In this document: positions 1-5,822 of the stretch, piece after piece
Numbering within the stretch: position 1 is the stretch's first letter
How the letters are laid out: each line of letters starts with the position of its first letter
Assembly: GCA_950075905.1 (NCBI GenBank)
Contig: CATMVR010000144.1
Span: forward strand, 1-9,168
DNA: 9,168 bases
Direction: 5' to 3'
Source of the DNA: an uncultured Persicitalea sp.
GTDB lineage: Bacteria > Bacteroidota > Bacteroidia > Cytophagales > Spirosomataceae
Position numbers and translations under genes: made by a program
The notes under the pieces: generated by a model
What the model was told of the DNA's origin: nothing
The model's database searches: none
Seen by the model: only the letters and a program-made list of their open reading frames with translations

Positions 1-138
1 GTGTTCAACACACCGTCGCATCACCGGGTGCACCACGGCATGGATCCCGAGTATCTGGACAAGAACTACGCGGGGATCTTCATCCTGTGGGACAGGATCT
101 TCGGGACTTATCAGGAAATTTTTAAAAGAGTAAGGTAG
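1..138 (+). CDS. Sterol desaturase / fatty acid hydroxylase family protein, C-terminal part (5' end outside window)
   Basis: The frame is open from the first base and gives 45 residues ending in FKRVR-stop. The residues SHHRVHH form the third histidine box of the membrane-bound di-iron fatty acid hydroxylase superfamily. It is followed by the family's usual DPEYLDKNYAG and WDRIFGTY stretches. These enzymes are integral membrane oxygenases that use a histidine-bound di-iron centre to hydroxylate or desaturate lipids; the substrate cannot be told from this fragment. Oddly, the protein ends about ten residues after WDRIFGTY. Most bacterial relatives I know carry roughly another 60-100 residues (a YGL/YGI-type segment and a further helical part). 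No remnant of that part is visible in the next bases in any + frame. It is therefore either a naturally short member or a 3'-truncated gene. The family call is firm; function in the cell is not. Confidence 0.85.
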   Translation: MFNTPSHHRVHHGMDPEYLDKNYAGIFILWDRIFGTYQEIFKRVR

Positions 139-188
139 TAGCCTTGATGGACAATAGCCCTTTTGTTGGCAAACGAGGTATTGTCTAC

Positions 189-1373
189 ATGAAACCTATC
201 CAGATTTTCTTCTTAGTTGGCTTGATTGGCATTTCACCGACTCAGCATAGTATTGCCCAGTCGCCTGATGTATCGCAGGTACCCGGCGTAGTTATTACCC
301 ACAGCCCGGCGGCTTCGGGGCAGTACCTGGGCTCGCCCAGTCTGGCCATTCTGCCCAACGGCGACTATGTAGCCTCCCACGACTTTTTTGGACCCAAATC
401 CACCGAGCATACCAGTGCCGTATCCAGGATATTTGGTTCTTCGGACAAAGGAAAAACCTGGCGGCAACTGGCCGAGATCGACGGGCAGTTCTGGTCCAAA
501 CTGTTTGTGCATCAGAATACCCTCTACCTCTTCGGCACCAACCGGCACCACGGTAATACCATCATCCGCAAATCGACCGACGGCGGCAAAACCTGGACGA
601 ACCCAGTGGATGAAAACAACGGACTGCTGAAAGCGGGCGAGTACCACTGCGCGCCGGTACCCCTGGTGGTGCACAATGGCCGCTTGTGGCGGGCTATGGA
701 AGATGCTGCCGGACCACCCAAACAGTGGGGCAAGCGGTACAGTGCGTTCATGATGAGTATTCCGCTGGACGCCGACCCCATGGTAGCCGCCAACTGGACA
801 TCCAGCAACATCCTGCGCTATGACTCGACCAACCTGGATAATCACTTCAACGGCTGGCTGGAAGGCAACGCCGTTGTGACGCGCGAGGGGAATATACTCG
901 ACATACTAAGGGTAGATGATCGAAGTACCCTGGAAGAAAAAGCCGCCTTTGTCCAGATCAGCCCGGATGGCAAAACCGCCACCTTTGACCGGAACACTGG
1001 GTTCAAACCTTTCCCCGGCGGGAGTAAGAAATTCACCATCCGCTTTGACCCGAAATCCAAGCGCTACTGGACCATCAGCAACTACATTCCCGATGAAGTG
1101 AAGGCGGTAAATCGGGGCAAGAACCCAGCTAGCCTTCGCAATACACAGGCGCTATTCAGCTCTACTGACTTGACTAACTGGAAGCTTCATCATGTACTCC
1201 TTTCGCATCCTGAACCCGTGAAGCACGGTTTTCAATACGTAGATTGGCTGTTTGACGGGAAAGATATTCTCTTTCTATCACGCACGGCCTACGACGACGG
1301 CCTGGGCGGTGCTCACAACAACCACGACGCCAATTTTATGACGTTTCACCGGGTGAAGAAATTTCGGAAGTAA
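189..1373 (+). CDS. Secreted sialidase-like (Asp-box/BNR repeat) beta-propeller protein
   Basis: This is a 394-residue protein. I chose the ATG at 189 because it starts directly with a signal peptide (MKPIQIFFLVGLIGIS..., likely cut near SIA/QSP, residues 23-24). The upstream alternatives at 144/147 would put 15 charged and polar residues in front of it. Two clear Asp-box motifs (S-x-D-x-G-x-T-W) are SSDKGKTW at about residues 84-91 and STDGGKTW at about 129-136. A degenerate third, SSTDLTNW, lies near 324-331. Asp-boxes mark bladed beta-propellers of the sialidase/BNR superfamily. The protein is probably periplasmic or secreted and acts on, or binds, a carbohydrate. I do not see a convincing sialidase FRIP arginine motif, so true sialidase activity is not supported. 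It follows the hydroxylase fragment by 50 bp and may be co-transcribed with it. The 3' end abuts a palindrome cluster. Confidence 0.8.
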   Translation: MKPIQIFFLVGLIGISPTQHSIAQSPDVSQVPGVVITHSPAASGQYLGSPSLAILPNGDYVASHDFFGPKSTEHTSAVSRIFGSSDKGKTWRQLAEIDGQFWSKLFVHQNTLYLFGTNRHHGNTIIRKSTDGGKTWTNPVDENNGLLKAGEYHCAPVPLVVHNGRLWRAMEDAAGPPKQWGKRYSAFMMSIPLDADPMVAANWTSSNILRYDSTNLDNHFNGWLEGNAVVTREGNILDILRVDDRSTLEEKAAFVQISPDGKTATFDRNTGFKPFPGGSKKFTIRFDPKSKRYWTISNYIPDEVKAVNRGKNPASLRNTQALFSSTDLTNWKLHHVLLSHPEPVKHGFQYVDWLFDGKDILFLSRTAYDDGLGGAHNNHDANFMTFHRVKKFRK

Positions 1374-1460
1374 GCTGGTTTGCGTTTAAAACGCGAACCG
1401 TACGAGTTGCGCGTTTTAAACGCGCGCCACGGGGGTTCGCGTCATAGACGCAAACCAGCT
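1373..1460. repeat. Cluster of three nested palindromes between convergent genes
   Basis: The outer arms 1373-1399 and 1434-1460 are inverted copies (22 of 27 positions match; AGCTGGTTTGCGT pairs exactly with ACGCAAACCAGCT). Each arm is also nearly palindromic by itself: GCGT-ttaaa-ACGC in the left arm and GCGTC-ata-GACGC in the right. The 34-bp centre carries a third palindrome at 1409-1425 (GCGCGTTT-t-AAACGCGC). The cluster begins at the last base of the sialidase-like stop codon and ends 3 bp before the nadE stop codon. It therefore fills the space between the two convergent genes. Transcripts from either side would fold into strong hairpins, so a bidirectional 3'-end or termination role is likely, although there is no U-run. 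A dispersed REP-like repeat family is the other reading. Confidence 0.8.
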
Positions 1461-1463
1461 ACC

Positions 1464-3494
1464 TCAAAACCCAATCCGATTCCCCTTCTTCGTAATTTTC
1501 TCCTCAGCGGCATACTCGCGCAGCTCTTCCAACTCGCGCTCAAAGCCGCCCGACAGGATCGGAAACCGGCACCAGGTGCGGGGGTCGAGACTGAGGTCGT
1601 CGAGGTGGAAGGAGGGCGCGTAGCGCTCGCGTTTCCACTGGTTGCGGCTCCATAGTCTGAAAAATCGCTCCGTCCAGGTGAGCATCTGGGTCTCAGAATA
1701 CACGTCTTTAAACCGCACCCGCATGATCCGGTAGCAGTCTACGGGCGACTTTTTATCCCGGATAGCCACTTCTTCGAGCGAATCCAGAAAATCGTAGGCC
1801 ATCAGGTCGGCTTCATCGGTTTGCTGCTGTTCCAGGGGCCGGAGTTCGGCGGTTGGTTGCAGGCTGTTGACCTTTTTTAGCCCCTCGATCTTGATGTAGT
1901 GATCCTTCACGTGGCAGCCCACGGTTTCGAGCCAGCGCAGCCACCCGCGCAGGTAGTGCTTATCAATGCCCGCAATGGGACTGATGCTGCCCGCCGTGTC
2001 GCCATCCATAGTGGCGTAGCCTACGGCCACCTCGCTGCGGTTGGAGGTAGAGAGCAGCAGATGATTAGTCAGGTTGGTAAGTAGCCACACCCCCGGAGCC
2101 CGCACCCGCGCCTGAATATTTTGCAGGGCAATGTCGTCGGTTTTCCAGCTTAACTCTCGTCCGATTTGCTCTTCAATGAGTCCGGTGTATGTCTCCACCA
2201 GTCCGTTGATATTAATTTCGTAAAAAGTAGCCCCGATGGACTCCGCCAGCGAACGCGCCGATTCCAGCGTATCTACCGAGCTGTTTTCGGTACCCTGGTA
2301 AATGGTATGAATCAGCTCCCGGGCAATTTCCTCCACCGTAGTGCAGTCCTGAATTTTCTGAATATGCGACAGCTTCTGCTTGAAGCGATCGAGTCCGATG
2401 CTCTCGTCGGCCAGCCGGATCATCAGCCCGCACAGGGCCACGCAAGTGCTCGAATCGGCCCCGCCCGACAGCGATACCGTAAAGCCCTGCGAGCGGCTCT
2501 TGCGGAGGTAGTCAAAAAGCCCCAGGCACACCGCCCGGGCAAATTCTTCTTCTTTCAGAGCGCCGCCGCCTTCAAAAGCTTCCAGATCGGCTACCTGCTG
2601 CGTCACCGGCTCGATGTCGGGGAAATCGAAGGTGCCTACTACCTTCCATTGCTTGTCCTTGGGGAGATCGGCGATATTCTGCACCTGGCTCAGGCGGGTG
2701 TATTCGGTGTCGATGACAGCACAGGTAATAAGAAAATCCTCGTAGCTGAACCGGTTGCTCGACACCAGAAACTCGCCGTTAGAGGCAATCATGGCGTCGC
2801 CGTCGTACACGGCCCGGCCGGCTTCGTTGCCCAGCATATTGGTGTAGATGTAGCTGCACCCGAAGGAGCGCGAGGCATCAATCACAAACCGTTCGCGGGT
2901 TATGAATTTGTGAAAAGAAAAATGGCTGGCGCTGGGATTGAGCATGATGTCCACGCCCCGCTCGTAGTGCCGGCGGCCGGGGCGGCCGGCTACCCAGGCA
3001 TCCTCGCAGATCTCAAAGGCAATACGCACGCCCGATACGTCGAAGATAATATCGCCGATGGGGTAGTTCATGCGGTTAATCTGGGTGCTCTCCACAATGC
3101 CGGAAGGCCAGGCATGAAACCAGCGGGCCTCGTAGTGAATGCCGTTGTTGGCCAGGGTTTGCTTACAGTAGAAGCCCAGAATGCGCTTGTTGGCTACCAG
3201 ACAGGCTACGTCGTAGAGGCGGTTGTTGTGCCGCAGCGGCAGGCCCAGCGCCACGATCATATCCTGGGTATGCTCCACAATTTCGAGCAGGCATTTCTGC
3301 GCCTGTACTTCCAGGTCGTGGGCAAAAAAGTAATCCTCACAGCCATAGCCCGTAATGCAGAACTCGGGCAGACACAGCAAACTCACCTGCTGGCGGCGGG
3401 CTTCTTCAATAGCATTGATGATATTTTTTGTATTCGACTCCCAGGCCATGGGGGTCTGGTTCAGTACTCCGGCAGCGACTTTGATCAGGGGCAT
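1464..3494 (-). CDS. nadE: Glutamine-dependent NAD+ synthetase
   Basis: This 676-residue cytoplasmic enzyme makes NAD+ from nicotinic acid adenine dinucleotide, ATP and glutamine, the last step of NAD biosynthesis. The N-terminal nitrilase-fold glutaminase domain (about 1-290) has the Glu-Lys-Cys triad: E44 in LPEFCITGYG, K111 in YCKQTLANNG and C163 in FEICEDAW. The C-terminal synthetase domain (about 315-660) has the ATP-pyrophosphatase P-loop SLSGGADSST at 341-350. It also has the conserved DDIALQNIQARVRAP (454-468) and STSNRSEVAVGYATMDGDTA (482-501) stretches. The length is normal for the two-domain form, so it can use glutamine rather than free ammonia. Both catalytic sites look intact. 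The ATG at 3494 places the first beta strand (IKVAAGVLNQTP) correctly; no clear Shine-Dalgarno sequence precedes it. A 147-bp gap separates it from the upstream lipoprotein gene, so it probably has its own promoter, which I could not pin down. Confidence 0.97.
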   Translation of the reverse strand: MPLIKVAAGVLNQTPMAWESNTKNIINAIEEARRQQVSLLCLPEFCITGYGCEDYFFAHDLEVQAQKCLLEIVEHTQDMIVALGLPLRHNNRLYDVACLVANKRILGFYCKQTLANNGIHYEARWFHAWPSGIVESTQINRMNYPIGDIIFDVSGVRIAFEICEDAWVAGRPGRRHYERGVDIMLNPSASHFSFHKFITRERFVIDASRSFGCSYIYTNMLGNEAGRAVYDGDAMIASNGEFLVSSNRFSYEDFLITCAVIDTEYTRLSQVQNIADLPKDKQWKVVGTFDFPDIEPVTQQVADLEAFEGGGALKEEEFARAVCLGLFDYLRKSRSQGFTVSLSGGADSSTCVALCGLMIRLADESIGLDRFKQKLSHIQKIQDCTTVEEIARELIHTIYQGTENSSVDTLESARSLAESIGATFYEININGLVETYTGLIEEQIGRELSWKTDDIALQNIQARVRAPGVWLLTNLTNHLLLSTSNRSEVAVGYATMDGDTAGSISPIAGIDKHYLRGWLRWLETVGCHVKDHYIKIEGLKKVNSLQPTAELRPLEQQQTDEADLMAYDFLDSLEEVAIRDKKSPVDCYRIMRVRFKDVYSETQMLTWTERFFRLWSRNQWKRERYAPSFHLDDLSLDPRTWCRFPILSGGFERELEELREYAAEEKITKKGNRIGF

Positions 3495-3641
3495 AAATCA
3501 GGGTTCAATTCGTGTATTGATTATTCAGTGCTATAACAGCAAAAGAAAGGGAATTGATTCTAATTTGGAAGGTACGGGACAAAAAAGGCAGTGCCGGATG
3601 TTGCTCCTGACTACGTATCTTACACCGCAGGGTTTAGTACC

Positions 3642-4178
3642 CTACTTTTCCAGGTACGCCTTGTAGCTACCCAGGAAGGCTTTTCCCATGGAGGACTTGC
3701 CGAAATTCTTATAAAAGAAACCCAATACGCCGGGTGCCGACAACCCGCTGATCACCATACGGTGCTCTACCCCACCGGCATTTTTTGTAAACTCGTGCAG
3801 AAAATGGGCGTTGGTTGTTACGGCTTTGCCGGCCTGGTACTCCTCGTCGAATTCAAGTACTAATTCGTCAGCAGTATTATCAACTACAATATTGCTGCGT
3901 GTCATTTGTCCCTCGTTGGTTTTAATTACAACAAAACCCTTCCCTTGTTCCACGAGCGCAACGCTAGTTATTCCGGGCATCAGACTGACTACCCCTGTGA
4001 AGAGCATACCGGGGTTTTCAATAGAACTTTGGACCTTGGCCAGGTCACAAGTGATTTGGTTTGATCCTTCGAACCAAACGGACTTCGATGCTGCTGCCAT
4101 AGTTTTAGTATCGGTTTCAGATGAACTACACCCCCCGAATAACGCAAAGCAAACGATGATGTAAGTCAAATTTCTCAT
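3642..4178 (-). CDS. Small lipoprotein with SRPBCC-like C-terminal region
   Basis: This 178-residue protein has a lipoprotein signal (MRNLTYIIVCFALFGGC); Cys17 is the expected lipidated residue, followed by SSSETD. It is therefore probably anchored to a cell-envelope membrane. The mature part reads like a START/SRPBCC ligand-binding fold. Alternating beta strands (SVALVEQGKGFVVIKTNEGQ, ELVLEFDEEY, THFL-type strand with FLHEFTKN) are followed by a C-terminal amphipathic helix ending GKAFLGSYKAYLEK, the usual position of the long SRPBCC helix. SRPBCC proteins bind hydrophobic ligands, but no ligand can be named here. The assignment rests on pattern only and is moderate. It is preceded on its strand by 181 bp of AT-rich sequence containing a short perfect hairpin (GGATC-gct-GATCC at 4234-4246), perhaps in its 5' untranslated region. 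A weak promoter-like AAGGTTTG lies at 4289-4296. I see no gene in that gap. Confidence 0.75.
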   Translation of the reverse strand: MRNLTYIIVCFALFGGCSSSETDTKTMAAASKSVWFEGSNQITCDLAKVQSSIENPGMLFTGVVSLMPGITSVALVEQGKGFVVIKTNEGQMTRSNIVVDNTADELVLEFDEEYQAGKAVTTNAHFLHEFTKNAGGVEHRMVISGLSAPGVLGFFYKNFGKSSMGKAFLGSYKAYLEK

Positions 4179-4359
4179 GAGGGAGGGTTAATAACAGGAA
4201 ACTAATAATGCCCTGTACCCCAAGGCTCCGGAGGGATCGCTGATCCTGTTATGCGGAAGTAAGCTTGATTTTTCGGATGTTTCAGTAACAAACCTTAAAG
4301 TAAAAATTTTTCCTCATAAATACAAAGAAAAATAGCCGGTGTCCGTATTCTGTCCCTAC

Positions 4360-4539
4360 CTAAGGTTTCGCCTGGTCGTAGCGGTACTTGGCAAAGGCTG
4401 GAATCCATACAACGGCTAAACCACCTAGCCCCATTACTAATAAGAGGGTGGCTCCCTGCCAATGCAATAGCTTGAAAAGGACCGATAGCAGGGTCAGGGA
4501 GCTGAATATTGCACCGGAAAGGTATACGAGTTTTTTCAT
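4360..4539 (-). CDS. Small two-helix membrane protein resembling the GldL N-terminal domain
   Basis: This short gene of 59 codons is easily missed. It reads MKKLVYLSGAIFSSLTLLSV, then LFKLLHWQGA (21-30), then TLLLVMGLGGLAVVWIPAF, and ends KYRYDQAKP-stop. Two hydrophobic segments (about 4-22 and 31-50) flank the motif FKLLHWQGA. That motif closely matches the FKxxHWPGA loop between the two N-terminal transmembrane helices of GldL, the gliding/type IX secretion motor protein. The long cytoplasmic part of GldL is absent, so this is not GldL itself. Small stand-alone relatives occur in many Bacteroidota and have no known function. The ATG at 4539 is followed by AAA AAA, as is usual for membrane and exported proteins here. 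The left end of the repeat-bounded GxxExxY segment begins 43 bp upstream, so an insertion there may have separated this gene from its original promoter. Confidence 0.75.
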   Translation of the reverse strand: MKKLVYLSGAIFSSLTLLSVLFKLLHWQGATLLLVMGLGGLAVVWIPAFAKYRYDQAKP

Positions 4540-4581
4540 GGAGTTTGTGTTAAGGCTATTTGATCTTTAACTTACACAAAA

Positions 4582-4629
4582 AACCGCTGATTTAGGGGAT
4601 TATTATGATGGACTATGATTTCTTAGGGT
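4582..4629 (+). repeat. Left terminal inverted repeat (unit A)
   Basis: The unit starts AACCGCTGATTTAGG and contains TGATGGACTATGATTT. It is the inverted partner of 5320-5367, with five mismatches in 48 bp. Together with unit B it could form a local hairpin in DNA or RNA, since A and B point towards each other. Confidence 0.85.
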
Positions 4630-4678
4630 ACCCAAACCCGTAACTTTCGACAACAATGCTCATTGGAAACTCAATGCA

Positions 4679-4719
4679 AAATCACAGTAATCACCCGAAT
4701 CAGCGACAATCAGCGATCC
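4679..4719 (-). repeat. Inner inverted repeat (unit B), overlapping the 3' end of the GxxExxY gene
   Basis: Read on the - strand it begins GGATCGCTGATTGTCGCTGA and ends TGATTACTGTGATTT. It matches unit C at 36 of 41 positions. The GxxExxY gene stop codon (TGA at 4710-4712) is the TGA of the first CGCTGA in this unit, so the last codons of the gene are repeat sequence. Confidence 0.85.
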
Positions 4720-5099
4720 CGAGTATTAGCCAGCCGTTTAAATTCTAAGCTCTTCGCTCCAAAGTTAATCAGCAAACCTACTTCTAAATTGTAAGCTTCG
4801 AGGTAGTTAATCCCCTGGGCCAAATGGGCATCGTCCAGGCGAGCAACGGCCTTTAATTCAACGGCTACCTCTCCGTCTACTAAAAAATCGACTCGCCGGG
4901 TACCGATGTGCGTGCCTTTGTAAAAAATAGGCATCTCTTTCTCCCGTTCAAAAACAAGTTGATTCTCTGATAACTCCAAAGCAAGGGCTCGCTGGTAAAT
5001 TACCTCAGGAAATCCACTTCCCAGAATTTTATGCACATTCATACAGCAACCGATAATTTTACCGGTTAATTCAGAATGTTTGTAGGCAGAATTTATCAC
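4710..5099 (-). CDS. GxxExxY family protein (PD-(D/E)xK nuclease-like)
   Basis: This 129-residue protein carries the name-giving motif G29-F-P-E32-V-I-Y35 in the context NVHKILGSGFPEVIYQRALA, typical of the GxxExxY family. The family is placed in the PD-(D/E)xK nuclease-like superfamily. The matching residues here are probably D71 (RRVDFLV) and E81-L-K83 (AVELKA), with the conserved later parts QGINYLEAYN and LLINFGAKSLEFKR. Its biochemical function is not established, but the nuclease core residues are intact. The start is uncertain: the best choice is GTG at 5099, which gives an N-terminus of normal length. The frame is open further upstream through repeat unit C without an ATG. The gene is tightly bracketed by inverted repeats B and C, B overlapping its stop and C ending 15 bp before its start. 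This suggests gene and repeats travel or are maintained together. Confidence 0.85.
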   Translation of the reverse strand: MINSAYKHSELTGKIIGCCMNVHKILGSGFPEVIYQRALALELSENQLVFEREKEMPIFYKGTHIGTRRVDFLVDGEVAVELKAVARLDDAHLAQGINYLEAYNLEVGLLINFGAKSLEFKRLANTRDR

Positions 5100-5113
5100 A
5101 AGGAGTAAAGTTT

Positions 5114-5154
5114 GGATCGCTGATGTTCGCTGATTCGGATGATTAATATGATTT
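5114..5154 (+). repeat. Inner inverted repeat (unit C), upstream of the GxxExxY gene
   Basis: The unit begins GGATCGCTGATGTTCGCTGA and ends TTAATATGATTT. It matches unit B inverted at 36 of 41 positions and unit D as a looser direct copy. It lies just 5' of the GxxExxY start, where it would sit in the leader or promoter of that gene. Confidence 0.85.
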
Positions 5155-5231
5155 CATATTGGGCTCAACGCGTAATGATAGCTAATGGTCAAATTTGCAA
5201 ATACCACAAAAAAATCATAATGCATCCAAAG

Positions 5232-5270
5232 ACCGCTGATTTTCGCTGATTAGCATGATTACCTTGATTT
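5232..5270 (+). repeat. Fifth repeat unit (unit D)
   Basis: The unit begins ACCGCTGATTTTCGCTGATT, continues AGCATGATTACCTTGATTT, and runs in the same direction as unit C. GAT triplets occur at steps of 10, 9 and 9 bp, as in C. It faces the right terminal repeat, so D and E could pair as a hairpin. Confidence 0.8.
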
Positions 5271-5319
5271 CTCAATTGACTATCGAAGAGCATTTATGTT
5301 CATATTTATCATTCCAAGA

Positions 5320-5367
5320 ACCTTAAAAAATCATAGTCCATCAAACTAATCACCTAAATCAGCGGTT
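5320..5367 (-). repeat. Right terminal inverted repeat (unit E), overlapping a gene 3' end
   Basis: On the - strand it reads AACCGCTGATTTAGGTGATT and continues to TGATGGACTATGATTT. It is the inverted partner of unit A. Its first nine bases on the - strand (AAC CGC TGA) are the last two sense codons and the stop codon of the small secreted protein gene. Confidence 0.85.
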
Positions 5368-5730
5368 ATTCTTTTTCCCCGTAAACGTCCCCGAAGCCAT
5401 CGTGCCCAGCTCTACCTTGCCGCTCATGGTATCGTTTTCAATCTTCCCGTCGTACTTGATCAGATTGCCCTGTACCGAAAACTCAATGTGAAATACGTTG
5501 TCTTTGATGGTACCGGTCACGGCGCTTTCGCCGAGCTGTCCTTCGTAGGTACCGGTAAGCTTGCCCTCGGCGTTTTGGGTTAGTTTGAAGGTAGGGGTAC
5601 CGCTACCTGCATCGGTTTTGACGTCCAGTGTCCAGGTGCCGGTCAGGTCGGTGGTGCTTTGGGCGAATGAGGCGAGGCTCAGGCCGGTGGTACATAGTAA
5701 TACGAGCAGAAAGTAAGGGAGCTTTTTCAT
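5359..5730 (-). CDS. Small secreted beta-rich protein of unknown function
   Basis: This 123-residue protein has a clear signal peptide (MKKLPYFLLVLLCTTGLSLASFAQ, residues 1-24). I took the ATG at 5730 because a start at 5772 would add 14 residues before that signal. The mature part is a run of short beta strands with Gly-Thr turns (TGTWTLDV, GTPTFKLTQNAEGKLTGTYE, VTGTIKDNVFHIEFSV, MSGKVELG, ASGTFTGKK). It resembles small secreted lipocalin- or barrel-like proteins common in Bacteroidota and Acidobacteria; no role is known. Relatives I recall end close to GTFTGKR. Here the protein runs on as NNR-stop, and the final NR-stop is encoded by the terminal repeat E, so insertion may have remade the C-terminus. 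A 92-bp gap separates it from the AKR-RidA gene upstream on its strand. Confidence 0.7.
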   Translation of the reverse strand: MKKLPYFLLVLLCTTGLSLASFAQSTTDLTGTWTLDVKTDAGSGTPTFKLTQNAEGKLTGTYEGQLGESAVTGTIKDNVFHIEFSVQGNLIKYDGKIENDTMSGKVELGTMASGTFTGKKNNR

Positions 5731-5822
5731 ATAGTCTTTGGTTAAGGCTGAGGCTAAAAATAGTGAAATCATTCATACAAATACTACTTTTTATCGGCGG
5801 GTGTGCTTAAAGGCCAAGGACA

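Larger units (their letters stand above)
4582..5367. mobile_element. Candidate repeat-bounded GxxExxY module with 48-bp terminal inverted repeats
   Basis: The segment is 786 bp. Its ends, 4582-4629 and 5320-5367, are inverted copies matching at 43 of 48 positions. Inside lie an inner inverted pair (4679-4719 and 5114-5154, 36 of 41 positions) directly bracketing a GxxExxY gene, and one more unit at 5232-5270. Unit orientation along the + strand is: forward, reverse, gene (on -), forward, forward, reverse. It lies between two - strand genes, and the right terminal repeat supplies the last two sense codons and stop of the neighbour. No transposase is encoded. I found no convincing target-site duplication beside the ends. 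The structure is seen directly; mobility is inferred. The alternative is an accumulation of dispersed palindromic repeats around the gene by recombination. Confidence 0.55.

Noticed and set aside
234..845. Open frame of about 203 codons on the - strand opposite the sialidase-like gene
   Set aside because: It is antisense to the signal peptide and Asp-box coding part and has no recognisable domain.
2166..3536. Open frame of about 456 codons on the + strand opposite nadE
   Set aside because: It is fully antisense to an intact, strongly conserved nadE; its translation has no family motifs and looks like a GC-driven shadow frame.
4234..4246. Hairpin GGATC-gct-GATCC as a terminator for the GldL-like gene
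   Set aside because: The stem is only 5 bp and no T-run follows on either strand. Its CGCTGATC resembles the repeat core, but too little matches to call a sixth unit.
4289..4326. Promoter for the lipoprotein gene (AAGGTTTG with an upstream TTTG on the - strand)
   Set aside because: It resembles the Bacteroidota TAnnTTTG element, but the spacing to the upstream TTTG is about 26 bp, longer than the usual 19-21, and one key base differs.
4388..4570. Short + strand frame
   Set aside because: It is antisense to the GldL-like mini-gene, which has the better protein signature.
4572..5377. Target-site duplication at the ends of the GxxExxY module
   Set aside because: The 5-10 bases outside each end (ACACAAAAA on the left, ATTCTTTTTC on the right) share only A/T richness, not a true direct repeat.
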